DNA of 64,000 bases, taken from contig VZTJ01002531.1 in the NCBI GenBank assembly GCA_013397795.1, positions 1,395,748 to 1,459,747 of the forward strand, given 5' to 3'. Of this stretch, positions 53,801-63,750 are shown one piece after another; position 1 is the first letter of the stretch; every line of letters starts with the position of its first letter. This DNA comes from Orthonyx spaldingii (taxonomy: Eukaryota; Chordata; Aves; Passeriformes; Orthonychidae). The notes beneath the pieces were generated by a model that was not told the origin of the DNA, searched no databases, and was given only the letters and a program-made list of their open reading frames with translations. The position numbers and the translations under genes were made by a program.

Positions 53801-56800
53801 GCAGGTCAACAACTTGACCCTATTATTACTTCCTTATTTAGCAGAAAGCAAGGATTAGGTGCTGGACATTACTTATTTATACACTATGTACAAAAGTGCT
53901 TTTCTACTTTCACTTTGCCATGTAAACAGCTACATCTCAGCTGCCTGCCACCCTTGCATCAGGTGTGTAGCTCAAAACCATTTATTAAAATCAACCCTTG
54001 CATGCAACACTTACATTTCATCCTATGGGGGAAGGGGAAAGACTCAAAAACTTCATCCCTCTTAAAGCTAAAGCCAAGATGGACCTGGAACAGTTCATGA
54101 GTTTTAAATACTTGCTCATGTATTGGATCTCAAAGACCTATACTGACCTTTTTTGGTGTCAAGGGTCATTACTATCATAGTTAACAATGAAATAAGTACC
54201 TTATCTGTTGTTTCCAAAATAGCAAGCTCTCAGACTGACTGCTGCTGCTGGATTAGAAGAAAATTCCCTAACAGGGGTAAACAAGAGCACTGGCATCATC
54301 TAAAAAGGCTGATCTTCCCTCAATTCCTTCTGAATTATCACTTACAGGTGATAATTCATTGAGAGCTCTTATGTGATTTAAGTTTGTTCTTTTAAAGCAG
54401 TAATAGCTCCAGATAATTCCTCTATATGATGGAACCAGGCCTTTTACAAACACTTGAGTATTAGATTTTGTCTAACCCAAAATTTTGCAGTTCTTCTCTT
54501 CCACAAGAACCATGTGCAGAGATAGTTAAAACTCTGTTCATTCAGTCAAAAACAGTTGATGATTTATATTCTTGTGAAGTTTTAGACATGACAGTTTGCT
54601 GGCACAAACAGTGTTGCCTCAACAGAACATCTCAAATATCTTGGACTGGGCTCTGCAGGAATTTTCCCTTTAACTCCTTCAGAAAAGAATCTTTGTCCTC
54701 TTTCCTCCAAGTATCCTATGGAGAATATTTTAGATGATGTAGTGTTGACTACACTGCTAATTTGCTACAGACTTTCAGCAGAATATTTGAAGCATTTCGG
54801 AGTAACACTCAACTGTACTTCCTCTTTATCACCTCTGTATCTTTTCCTTCAGGTACGAACATGTTTACTGTGATGACAAGAGGCAGCTTGGTCTGTGTCT
54901 GAACTCTTCACTCCCATTTTTTCCTCCACACTTTGAAAAGCCAAAAGCCTGGAATTACTTTGCAAATCTGTAGCAGAACCTGTAAGATTTCCCTACCACT
55001 ATGTCCATGTGCATGCAAAAGCTGTTAAACCTTGTAAGTGTGGCTGAATAGAAGGTTTCAGCTCTACCTCCGTTGGCAGTGCTTGACTCTGGAGTGTTGG
55101 AGATGTCCAGCAAGGAGCCAATGGAGAGGGAATGTTCAGCTGAGGGGCGTTTCCGAGGGGGGAATGGGGACATGTCAGTTTCCCTGGTCAGCTGCGCCAG
55201 CGTCTCTTTCAAGCGGCGCCGTTTGCGGTTGCTGTTGGGAGTGCTCAGGGAGAGCAGCGACACCGACTTCTTGAAGTCAGGACTCTCTGACTGCAGTGAA
55301 AGAAAACTTCATTTACTGAGTTTATCCTCTGTGTCCAGTTCAGCTCAATGCAGAGATAAGTTAATTACAGAGATTAACACACAACACAGAAGGAAACTTC
55401 TCAGGGAAGCCGAGGCAAAATGGGTGAGGCTCTTTTTTCCCTTTTTAAAATGGAAACCACAGTAGTATTTTGTTTGACTAAAAGTAAAACCTTTTGGAAG
55501 CAGAAAAAAATCTCTATTCCAAATTAGTATTCTACGTATAAAATTTATAATGGATTATTTGGAACTTAAATGCTGCTTTAAACCATGTGATCTCTGGCCC
55601 CAGGCACACAATGCTAATTTTACCACCAAAACATGCTGTGCATTGTGTGAGTGTTCAACATACCTTCTCAAATAAATACATGGACTCTCCAGCTCTGGCA
55701 TCCATTTGAATACTTCCCCAAAACCACTAATGGAAAAAAAAAACCCACATAATAAGAACACATTGCAGAGCTTCACCAGAAGTTATAAATATTCAAAATA
55801 ATCTATAATAGTAACACAGTTGGTATGGAAGGTATTTTTTCAGATTAAGCCACAAGTTTGCATGTGGCACACACAGTTCTACATAGCAGCATTCTCTAGA
55901 GAATTTTCAGCACTCACCTCTTGCTTTACAACATAAAGCTTTTTTAAAGGTTCAAATGGAAGATCTTTTACTGTACTTTCTTCAACCACCAAGTGTGTAC
56001 ACCTTTCATCACCAACTGGTAAATAATGTCCTCCTAGATAAACAAAAGGCAAATTAGCAAGAGGAAAGGATATTATTGTTAGAAATTAGTATCTCACGTA
56101 ACAGTTCTGTGGCACCTATCATTATAAACTCCACCCCATTCTTCCCACAGGTTTTCATAAACAACCACCTTGCATTTCTGTCATTTCTTCCATGTTAGCT
56201 TTCTCATCATCAGAGAATCCCAGGAAACTTAACATGCAATCCTGAAAGGGAGGAACCTTGAATTGATTTCTGAAGTTGTCATCAGCTGCACAGAAATCAC
56301 TGAAAGAAAGATGCATGAAAAGGTCACTAAATCAGTGCTACGTCAGTATTGGAGCAGAAACTCACAACATTTCAGGTGAATAGGATGCAAGGTGAAGGCT
56401 GAAGGAAAATAAACACCTACCTTTCATTCCTTTTCTCCCACGCCTTATAAATCCACTCAGCTTTCAAGATAGGGATACCAAGACTTACAGCAATCTAGAA
56501 AACAGGAAAAGCATAAGTTGTACCAAATATTTCCATTTAAATCTTTTCCATGTCAAGAAAAATTTGTAACCTTCCTTTTACTTTTCAAGACACATACTGC
56601 AAAAAGTGAATATATTCCTTCAAGAGTCATATCCAGCTGCAGCTCCCCAGAGTTAGAATGTATGAATTCAGTGACTAGGAGATCAGATCAATAGCTATTT
56701 TGACATTTCCTCAAAAGTGCACCATTTTGTTAGTCTGATATCCTTCATCACTCACAAAAAGACAAAATCAAATCTCTCTTCCTGTGGAATATGGGATCTT

Positions 56801-59800
56801 TTTTCTGCTTTTGATACTCTGTATAAAGAAAAATATCCCAGCCTGCTTTTATCAAAGAGAAAGTGACTATTTGAAAGGTAACTGCCATGACTGCTTGAGA
56901 GATTGGACAGTTTTCCTACATTTTCCCCTTTGAGTTGGCAGAAAGGAATGTTTGAACAGAAAGTAGGACTTCTCTTTCAACTGTAAAGTTATCAAGACAA
57001 ACTAAAAAAAAAAAGCAACATCCTACCAACAATTCAAACAAGGGAGAATCAAGGGCCATAGACATTGCTATGTCATCTTAAATGGTACAAAAACCTATTA
57101 ACTTTTATTTATTTACTTCTAAACTGAACATAAATGTCCCAAATTATTCCCTTTTGGAATCAGAAAAGAAAAAGCACACTCATGTCTATTTATACATAAA
57201 GGAAGATTTGAAACCTTATCCATAACAAGTTAAAAATCATTTTTAAATGAAGATATGCACCAATTAAGTACTGAAGTTTTTTGCAAGTTACCTGAAAGTT
57301 TCCTGTTTGGACAGACAGAAGCAGGCATGTTGATACATAAACACTTGTTCATCCCTGGCATAACTACTGGTAGCATCAATATTTAACCATTTTTAATCTT
57401 GTTATTTACTATACTGGTCTATTTCAAATTTATGTTGTTTAGATCTCCCACAGAGACAACAACACACCAGAGCTCAACACCGGTCAGAGATTAATTCACC
57501 TTTACAAGTATTGTTGCTAGTACAGGAAGAAACAGCAGCTTCTGAGCTGAAGTATAATGAACAAACTAAGTCAACAAGAACCAAATTCCAAAGGTTTCCA
57601 TGAAACACCAGCTCAAGCTTACATACTCTGAATTTGTCTCCATGTGTTGAGTTTGCCACCAGATGAGTCACTTTTGAGCTAAAGTCCCTTCGAATAATTC
57701 CACCCATATGATGAACCAAGGTCACGAGCTTAACCTGAAAAATGAAGATGAAAAGGTTTCAGTATCTTTTGAAGAGCGAGAGCAGTACAAAAGGGGTTTA
57801 CAAAGCAAGTTACAGAAGGTTTCATTAAATGTCTAGGAACAGAAATACTCTGATCTGTTCTTAAAACAACTTGTTCACATCTCCAGAAGATCTAGCTGAT
57901 ACATCAAATGAACTATTAAGACTTCTTTTTATTTCAACATTTAATACAGCCTTTCTTTGCAGTTTGAAGACTATTCAAGCCACCAGTACTCTCATGATCA
58001 TCACACATAATGCCTTCACCTTTTCACACACTTTAGATTTGAAACAAATTTTCCTTGCTGATTTAGCCAATTCTAGATCAAACCTAACTAACCCCAACAC
58101 CACGCCAAGACTTTTGGTTTGGGATTTTTTTTTCCAGGTGAAGATGTGGAACGATATTGTTGATTCCCAGGTGTCCAGGAGGGAAATTAGGTGGCAACTG
58201 TCTCACTGAAATGGAAAAGCAAAGTGCTAGAGTATCAAACTAAGAGTAAAATCCTGATAGTACGATATCACGACAAGACAACATGCCTGCAAGTGCTCTG
58301 AACAGAGCTACAAAGATTTACTTGGCCACTCTACCACCTGTACACAAAAGAGGACACTACTGGGTAAACATCACCTTTTCTGAAGCCTCAGTTTACAAAT
58401 CTTTAAGCCCCATTGACTTAGAGCAGCTTAATGTCACTCAACTAAAAAGTGACCAAAAATGACACAGATAAAATGACTTTGTTCCAAAGTTTTGTTCCAA
58501 TTCTCAAATATCGCTGCCTCTGGACTTGCAACCAAACAAAAGAACAATTCATTCTCCCCATGCAAGCTTGAGGCATGATTAAACCCTATGGGTGATAGAA
58601 GAGTATCTTGAAAATATACTTAACATGGTTTTACCATTCCAAAGAAGAAAAAAGTCTTACTAATTCATCTTTCTTTCTGAATCCTGTAAAGCACAGCACC
58701 AAGTTCAACATACTTGCACAGTACAGTGGATGGCAGGAGAAAGGTAAAGGCTGAAAAGAAGAAAGCTCATTAGTCACCAGCATACTGCTCCTATTAAAGT
58801 TTTCACATTGCCTTTAATACACTACTGTTTTTTCTAGTGAAAACTGCATCAGACACTAGTCCAGGTCTGTGTATTCAGTTATACCTCAGCTCCAGGCCTG
58901 CTGATAAAGTAACTAGGGCATCCCCAAGTTCCACAGGTAGCACTCCATCCTTTTGTTTCCTCCCCAACCCATCTGCTCTACATTACAACTTTTGGAAATA
59001 TAAAGTGACTACTGGAGAATCATTTGTATGCTGCCTTTCCTAATGGCACAGTCCCAACTGGTGATCAACAACTCCCACACCTACAGCAGCAGTTGTAGCC
59101 TTACCACTGCCTGCCTGCGCTCCCTCACTACGCTTGCTTTCCTTAAAGTTCTCTTGCTAGGAATGTTTATAACTGATTGGAGAAGCAAGAGAGATCTCAT
59201 TGTGAGCTCTCAGAGCTCACTGCAGCAGGGAGCTGTTCATGTGATTGAGATGCTAAGCACGCACCTCTCCTTTCTGAGCACAGTGCAGCAGGACTGGCGG
59301 CCCGATGACTCGGCAGTCGGCCTTGCAGAGGTTGCTGAAGACAGGAGTTTGGAAATCTGACACAACGAAGATCGTCTCAAACTCTGGGGAATCAGAATCT
59401 CCGAGCTCTTCTAGAGTGTCTGTCTTGATGTAGGGCATTTTAATTTCCTTGATACACAGGGGTGAAAGGGAAAGCATTATTCAGGCAATGTGCTTGCACT
59501 AGTGTAAAATTCAACTGATGTTTATTTTGGACCATTAGAAAAATGTATGATTCATATTTCAGAGACAGAGTTAGGATTTGTGAAAGCTGAATGCAATGCA
59601 CCGTTCTCTAGCATAAGAATAGCTATGAACTGTTGAATGCTTTATGACTGAATGTCTTAAAGTAAGTCCTGCTTCTGAAGAATCAGAATTCTGGTTGCTT
59701 TAGCAGTTTATGTATCAGTTCACACTGATAGTGTAGCACTGGAAATAGCAAGACAGAAAAAAAACCCTAAGCTCAAAAGATAAATGAAATTTCAGACTGT

Positions 59801-61596
59801 CAGAACAGCTTAGGGTACTTTGAGATGCTACTAAAAAGTAGCATCCAGCTTGCAACAGCAAGCTCCACCCTGAAATAACATCTAAAGAACAGAAATAGAA
59901 TTTGTTCATTGCTTTATATTTTTAAGAGGTCTAAAAATTTGGCCCATTCCAATTTCAATCATTAGTTCCAAACTTTATATTGTATGTTTTTCACATCAAG
60001 AAATGGAAAAGCATTTCTTGCACTTCAGTTAAAATGCAGCTTTCAACTGAAAGAGAAGTCCATTGACAAAGTCAGTTCATAGCACAAACTTATGTGTGAC
60101 TGAAAAGGAGCATGCAGTGGGAGGTCCCCATGGATATTTTTATGCCCCTGTTAGAAAACACCACCAGGTAAGAGGTGCAGGTATTACTCCATATTTAAGG
60201 AAGTGTTTGTAAAAAAAGTGCTAATTTTGGTGAGCTGTGACACCATCAGAGTCATTAGCATATATTATGACCATTATGCCCAATTAATCCAAATGAAAGC
60301 ATGTGCACAGTTCAGTCCCAGTGAAGTGTAACATGCTGCATGCAATTACATGTGCTTAATTGCATGACATACCATATGAATAATACTTTTTATTAGTTTT
60401 TCTTCTGATTTATCAGGACTACTTTCCTTTATCTTTATAACAGGTACTTCCATTATCTTAATGGTCTGTGGAAGAGGAGAACTTTAGTACAGAAGCAAAT
60501 TGGTTCCCAGAAGTCTGAAGGCATAACATGTCCTTCCAGTGGCTGTTTTATCTCAGCCCCACCTACCTCCAAGGCTTTCAGAAGCTCCTCACGTTTCCCT
60601 GCTTCCTGAACCAAAACCACTCTTGTTTCTATTTGAGGCATTTCTTCTGCTTAGAGAGAAGCAAGGATAATATTTGTATTTTAGCAGAAAAATCCATGTT
60701 ATGTCTAAATCAAGCAATAACTTAGGGAAGAACACAGGCAGACAGCCTTCCAAGATTCCTTATCAGGAACAATCCTGAAAATAAATATTACTTCAAGAGT
60801 CATGTCCTTTAATTAAGGCACACCCAACTGACTTAGAGCCCAAATTTTCTAGTATGAGGTGAAACAAGAACCTGCAATTCATGACCAGTCAAAGTAAGAA
60901 CATAGATGAAGGGGTGGGGAGGATAAAAGACAACAAGCAAAGGAAAACCCAAAAAAATTATTGGCTTAATGCTTCTAACAGAACTAGATACCAAGATTTG
61001 CTGGAAAATAGACAGCTGGTATCTTTTCTAGTTTCTGTGTTCCTGGCTGACAAGGTTCATTACTTTCTTGGTGAAACTGAGCAGTTATCAGGAATATCAG
61101 AACTGAAATTAGAGGCCTTGTTCTTTTTTACCATGGACTAGTAAGCCTTCAAAATACATCCACCTGTACACAACAGAGCAGCTGCAGTTGCCAAACACTG
61201 GTGTCAAAACATCACCTGGAATGATTTATTCCACAGAAGACACATCAAATGGAACTGGCAGCTTTCTGTACAACAGCCAGAAAATTCATTCAGTTTGGGC
61301 TGTAACCCCAAATCTTGGTAATGAAAGGATCCTAAATCAACACCCTTTTGCCTACTCTATGTACAATTCTGGAGTTCAAAGCACTTTTGTTCTTTCAAAA
61401 CTACTAAACACCAACAAAGTAATCAGTCATTGCAAAAACAGAGTAATCTTAAACTTCCCCCGTTACCTTCAACATCCAGAACAGTTGCACGAAATACATT
61501 CTCTTTGGAGGTTTCTATAATTTTTGAATCAAGAACAGAAGAATCAGCCAAGAGGCTCCTCCCGGTTTCAGACAGCAGAGTACTGTTGTCAGCCAT
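38781..61596 (-). CDS. ECT2: ECT2, Rho guanine nucleotide exchange factor (24 coding exons, complete)
   Basis: ECT2 loads GTP onto RhoA (also Rac1/Cdc42) at the central spindle and equatorial cortex to start the cytokinetic ring; it is nuclear in interphase. Twenty-four exons, each recognised by its match to vertebrate ECT2, join in phase to 2745 bp (914 aa plus stop). Order by residue: BRCT0 about 44-145, BRCT1 163-250, BRCT2 262-355, basic NLS 378-382 (RKRRR), DH about 452-641, PH about 675-795, basic tail 829-851. The residues known to bind phosphorylated CYK4/MgcRacGAP are present (Thr184, Lys226), as are Cdk1 sites Thr373, Thr444 and Thr846 (each followed by Pro). The ATG has A at -3 and G at +4. 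All introns are GT-AG except the one after coding exon 13 (GC-AG). An alternative terminal exon lies at 40190-40480. Position numbers of known sites are recalled from the human 914-residue form. Confidence 0.98.
40190..40480 (-). CDS. ECT2: Alternative ECT2 terminal exon (96 residues)
   Basis: This open stretch lies in the intron between coding exons 23 and 24. It follows an acceptor (pyrimidines, CTAAT branch-like site, TGTAG) at 40481-40482 and starts in phase 0, as required after exon 23. It reads 96 residues to a TGA at 40192-40190. It begins IAHSSSMCSLSGSVKCAVHV and is rich in Ser, Ala and Pro. One base after the stop is a GTGAGC donor-like site, so it could also be a cassette exon that ends the frame. 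Using it would give a 981-residue protein without the usual ERRSHTLSRSTTHLI end. I do not recognise the peptide. A conserved exon in other birds would support it. Confidence 0.55.
   Translation of the reverse strand: MAHSSSMCSLSGSVKCAVHVHRSSSVDRSSQNSKPRPVLCPGSANTHLAKASSSLESLNGHALGRPCALPVTATPCADAGDDNQRGAGKFCASDPD
42078..42224 (-). CDS. ECT2: ECT2 coding exon 23 (residues 837-885, polybasic tail)
   Basis: 147 bp, phase 0 to 0, donor GTGAGT. It codes VTRAFSFSKTPKRALRRALM, which includes Cdk1 site Thr846-Pro within the polybasic membrane-binding cluster, then a Ser-rich stretch ending TSASSLA. The exon is CpG-rich. Confidence 0.97.
42817..42924 (-). CDS. ECT2: ECT2 coding exon 22 (residues 801-836)
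   Basis: 108 bp, phase 0 to 0, donor GTAAAG. It codes ENLIYVADPDSVEVNTKDMD and STLSRASRAIKKTSKK, the beginning of the basic, phosphoinositide-binding tail. Confidence 0.97.
44837..44991 (-). CDS. ECT2: ECT2 coding exon 21 (residues 749-800, PH C-terminal helix)
   Basis: 155 bp, phase 1 to 0, donor GTAAGT. It codes KAFALVVRPPTELNNKLLSF and the PH helix DWLKMLCRHVANTICKADA. Confidence 0.97.
45920..46058 (-). CDS. ECT2: ECT2 coding exon 20 (residues 703-749, PH)
   Basis: 139 bp, phase 0 to 1, donor GTCTGT (weak at +3/+4). It codes IARKRHKVIGAFKSPHGHTR and LMPLSQIKKVLDIRETE of the PH domain. Confidence 0.97.
47312..47431 (-). CDS. ECT2: ECT2 coding exon 19 (residues 663-702, PH)
   Basis: 120 bp, phase 0 to 0, donor GTAAGG. 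It codes ANLLSSHRSLVQRLETVALG and CDRGEQVTLFLFNDCLE, the first PH strands. Confidence 0.97.
47618..47696 (-). CDS. ECT2: ECT2 coding exon 18 (residues 636-662, DH-PH junction)
   Basis: 79 bp, phase 2 to 0, donor GTAAGT. It codes HINEDKRKTEAQRQFFDVVY and EVDGCP. Confidence 0.96.
48626..48707 (-). CDS. ECT2: ECT2 coding exon 17 (residues 609-636, DH)
   Basis: 82 bp, phase 1 to 2, donor GTAAGT. It codes DIKKHTAEENPDKITLERAI and ESLKEVMT, the final DH helix. Confidence 0.96.
49403..49499 (-). CDS. ECT2: ECT2 coding exon 16 (residues 577-609, DH CR3)
   Basis: 97 bp, phase 0 to 1, donor GTAACC. It codes ECGRQSLAELLIRPVQRLPS. The LxxLLIxPVQRLP motif is DH conserved region 3, which contacts the Rho switch regions. 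Confidence 0.97.
49526..49591. repeat. T/G-rich simple repeat in ECT2 intron
   Basis: Runs of T and G with a GTTTGTTTGTTTTG core, directly upstream (in gene sense) of coding exon 16's acceptor. In gene sense it is A/C-rich rather than a pyrimidine tract. Confidence 0.7.
50491..50601 (-). CDS. ECT2: ECT2 coding exon 15 (residues 540-576, DH)
   Basis: 111 bp, phase 0 to 0, donor GTAAGT. It codes SKDLLKTYPPFVNFFEMSKE and CEKQKPRFHAFLK, near-identical to vertebrate ECT2. Confidence 0.97.
51501..51569 (-). CDS. ECT2: ECT2 coding exon 14 (residues 517-539, DH)
   Basis: 69 bp, phase 0 to 0, donor GTAAGT. It codes EDLEDLMINWTESKSIGDII plus LKY, part of the DH helical bundle. Confidence 0.96.
52608..52727 (-). 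CDS. ECT2: ECT2 coding exon 13 (residues 477-516, DH); GC donor
   Basis: 120 bp, phase 0 to 0. It codes LFQVPLEKEGQLGGPILAQE and IKTIFGSIPDILDVHTKIK. The conserved protein ends at AAG, followed on the sense strand by GCAAGC, so the intron uses a GC donor. Reading through would add unrelated residues. Confidence 0.96.
53400..53536 (-). CDS. ECT2: ECT2 coding exon 12 (residues 431-476, start of DH)
   Basis: 137 bp, phase 1 to 0, donor GTAAGA. It holds Ser443-Thr444-Pro, the Cdk1-primed Polo-box docking site, then opens the DH domain with SARWQVAKELYQTESNYVDI (conserved region 1). Confidence 0.97.
55068..55290 (-). CDS. ECT2: ECT2 coding exon 11 (residues 357-430, NLS/phospho-linker)
   Basis: 223 bp, phase 0 to 1, donor GTAGAG. 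It codes the regulatory S domain: Thr373-Pro (Cdk1 site), the basic NLS RKRRRLKE, a second basic patch PPRKRPS and the stretch SLSIGSLLDISNTPESS. Residue 359 is Ser-Pro where I recall the human form having Thr-Pro (PKC-iota site). The exon is richer in CpG than the flanking introns. Confidence 0.97.
55664..55726 (-). CDS. ECT2: ECT2 coding exon 10 (residues 336-356, end of BRCT2)
   Basis: 63 bp, phase 0 to 0, donor GTATGT. It codes WFWGSIQMDARAGESMYLFE plus K, the last helix of BRCT2. Confidence 0.97.
55918..56033 (-). CDS. ECT2: ECT2 coding exon 9 (residues 297-335, BRCT2)
   Basis: 116 bp, phase 1 to 0, donor GTGAGT. It codes GGHYLPVGDERCTHLVVEE and KDLPFEPLKKLYVVKQE. THLVVEE is the BRCT beta-3 region. 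Confidence 0.97.
56169..56299 (-). CDS. ECT2: ECT2 coding exon 8 (residues 253-296, BRCT2)
   Basis: 131 bp, phase 2 to 1, donor GTGGTT. It codes the BRCT1-BRCT2 linker and the first strand of BRCT2, with FKVPPFQDCMLSFLGFSDDE. Confidence 0.97.
56421..56494 (-). CDS. ECT2: ECT2 coding exon 7 (residues 229-253, end of BRCT1)
   Basis: 74 bp, phase 0 to 2, donor GTAGGT. It codes IAVSLGIPILKAEWIYKAWE; the EWIYKAW helix with its Trp is the conserved BRCT alpha-3 signature. Confidence 0.97.
57627..57734 (-). CDS. ECT2: ECT2 coding exon 6 (residues 193-228, BRCT1)
   Basis: 108 bp, phase 0 to 0, donor GTATGT. It codes VKLVTLVHHMGGIIRRDFSS and KVTHLVANSTHGDKFR. The HxGG turn and THLVA strand are BRCT signatures. 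Lys226 matches the second phosphopeptide-binding residue of human ECT2. Confidence 0.97.
58661..58750 (-). CDS. ECT2: ECT2 coding exon 5 (residues 163-192, BRCT1)
   Basis: 90 bp, phase 0 to 0, donor GTAAGA. It codes the start of BRCT1, including NLVLCFTGFRKKDEL. Thr184 here is the counterpart of the human residue that contacts phosphorylated CYK4. Confidence 0.97.
59265..59447 (-). CDS. ECT2: ECT2 coding exon 4 (residues 102-162)
   Basis: 183 bp, phase 0 to 0, donor GTGCGT. It finishes BRCT0 and includes SDSPEFETIFVVSDFQ and KADCRVIGPP, hallmark ECT2 stretches. The acceptor (TATCAAG) has an AAG end, weaker than the other introns' CAG/TAG. Confidence 0.97.
60373..60465 (-). CDS. ECT2: ECT2 coding exon 3, 31-residue cassette (residues 71-101)
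   Basis: 93 bp, symmetric (phase 0 to 0), acceptor CCACAG and donor GTATGT. It codes TIKIMEVPVIKIKESSPDKS and so on. It corresponds to the 31-residue segment that, as I recall, separates the 914- and 883-residue human ECT2 forms. Skipping it keeps the frame. Confidence 0.95.
60567..60646 (-). CDS. ECT2: ECT2 coding exon 2 (residues 44-70)
   Basis: 80 bp, entered in phase 1 and left in phase 0 at donor GTAGGT. It codes EEMPQIETRVVLVQEAGKRE and the following LLKALE, the start of the degenerate first BRCT repeat (BRCT0). Confidence 0.97.
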
Positions 61597-61624
61597 GATT
61601 ATGCCTTGTTTCTTTCTTCAACAG
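61467..61624 (-). CDS. ECT2: ECT2 coding exon 1 (residues 1-43) with 5' UTR part
   Basis: The exon opens after a pyrimidine-rich acceptor ending CAG (61625-61626). It carries 28 bases of 5' UTR, the ATG at 61596-61594, and codes MADNSTLLSETGRSLLADSS onward. It ends in phase 1 at a GTAACG-type donor. The start matches known ECT2 N termini in length and sequence. Confidence 0.95.
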
Positions 61625-63750
61625 CTGGAAAGTAGAGGGGCCAAAGTAAGTTACAGGTGCAAAAAGCTCATTAATAAGTCCTGTGACTAATGCTGCCAGA
61701 AGTGACTTCAGAAAACAAAACATTTAGGCTCTTACTGAACTCCCACTCACGCTGATAAAGCAGCTCTGCAAGAGCACCAAGAGGAACACAACTGATAGAA
61801 AGGACCGACAGCAAAGCTGTTACAGAAATGGTTCTGTAATTCATCTGCACAGAGGGAACTTCAGCTCTGAGCACAGGCAAGCAGCAACTCAAGAGCTCAT
61901 TTAAAAACCTTAACCACAATGCACTTCTTTCTTTCAGTGAAACTATTATAAGCTACAGCTGAAGCTACAATTAGCATTGTTGAAATGAAACATTAGCACA
62001 AGAAATAGGGTAAGCATAACATCTTGCTAAAATTTGATTTTTCAGGTGAACTAGCTAGAGATCCTGTGGTTAAAAATGAGCACCCAGAGAACAGAGCCGG
62101 GACTATTTACTCATAGAAAAATTAAACATGCTTGAGAGTCTCTAAAAGCTGATATGCACATGTATGTCTATCTGTATGGTCTCCTCCATTCTCCTACATT
62201 AACTATAACAGAGTAGAAGGGCCCTTTCACCATCAGATAAAGAGACCTTTATCTTCTCAAACAGAATGAACCCATGCTCTCACTGCCCATCAGCCTTGTC
62301 ACCTACTGGAAAGGCAGAATTCTCAACCCTCTCATATCTGGGAGCCCCCTACCCAAATCCTGCACCACAAAGTTTGTCCTAAGGCACCTGCCCAACACAA
62401 AGCACATTTTCTCTCATCTACAAGGCAGGCAGGGTGCATTTCCTGTGATTCATCAGACACAGGTTTCAATGTTTACACAGTGGTATCAGAAGTTACCCAG
62501 AGCAACAACTGCAGCTGAACTGCTGTGGTATAATAACCCTTTGTAGCACTGTCACTGAAATTGTTCTTGTAGACTGTAAATTCCCCTTTAAAACAGCAGC
62601 TACTCAAATGCTGCACTAAAGCATTGTCTGCAAGAGGACTCTTGAGGTGGTAAAACCCCTAGAGAACAGCACAAACCATTTCCCAATTTGTGTAATGACC
62701 ATCCCATTACATAGCAAAGAAAGTCAGAAGACAAAAAACAACGGGCACTTTGGCATAACAGCAACACAGAAAAGACTTTATCTTCTGGGGTTTAGGAGAT
62801 CACATTTGGGGGTCTTGGAAAGGATTCAATTCTTCATAACACACAAGCTCCCAATACAGTGATGAGCAATAAGTCAACACTACAAACCTATCATAATTCT
62901 AGACATAATCAGTTACCAAACTTGCCATCTTAGCTTCAATTTCCAAACAGCTGTGCAGCTCCATGGAATTGAGTTTCTGAGACCTAAGTCCCAGTCACCC
63001 ACCTCATTTTTCTCAGAACAGCTTAAAACAGAGCAAGAGGGAGAGTAACCTCAACCATGAAGAGTCTTTGGGGAGTCACCTGGCCAGAATGTTACATTGT
63101 CACCACCAGGAACTGTTATACAAGTACCTATTTTTTTGGCAGTAAGGGTGGAGGGAAGCATAATCTTGGAAGATTCAAACCATATTGTTAACAGTGATTA
63201 TCACAAAGACAATTACATGTAAATTCAGAAGAAAACAAATCCTCCAGTTAAAGGCACAATTAAACTTAAATCCTAGAGATTATTTCTTATAAGTCTGAGA
63301 CATCACTATGGTTATTGTTATACCAAATAACACGTACATGAACTTATAAAGAACCTCATTGTATATTTGAAGAAGCCCATATTTTGGTCTGGGCATTGAG
63401 TTTCTTTATAGATTTTACAATTTATTTATTAATTTATGAGGTTCCATCCTGGACATATTTAAAAATAATCCTTATTTTAATAATCATATAATAATTAATA
63501 ACATAATACTTGTCACTGAAAGTGCCAGGACACAGAGAAGAACAGCACACACAGACATGAACACACCAGTTTTCCCTCACACAAAGAGCAAAAGTCAGAA
63601 CACCATCACTACAGGCTTCAGGCAGAGCCGACACCCCCACAGGATCACACTCAGGAATGACCTCCCAATAGCTTGTGGAAAGCCTGAAGGACACAAAACA
63701 CCCACAAACCAAAACATGTTTGTTAAAGCAAGGAAAGGCCAGTAAACACC
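61625..63750 (-). other. ECT2: First ECT2 intron or 5' region
   Basis: AT-rich, non-coding stretch between the start-codon exon and the CpG-rich block at the right edge. By gene layout it should be the first intron, following a non-coding first exon. I see no coding exon in it. Confidence 0.6.

Larger units (their letters stand above)
38871..61466 (-). other. ECT2: ECT2 introns
   Basis: The exons above are separated by introns of about 0.1 to 3.2 kb. The longest lies between coding exons 23 and 24 and holds the alternative exon. The introns are AT-rich with short simple repeats (for example a T/G-rich run at 49526-49591 next to coding exon 16). Apart from that alternative exon, I see no other exon, RNA gene or recognisable mobile element in them. 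Confidence 0.8.
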
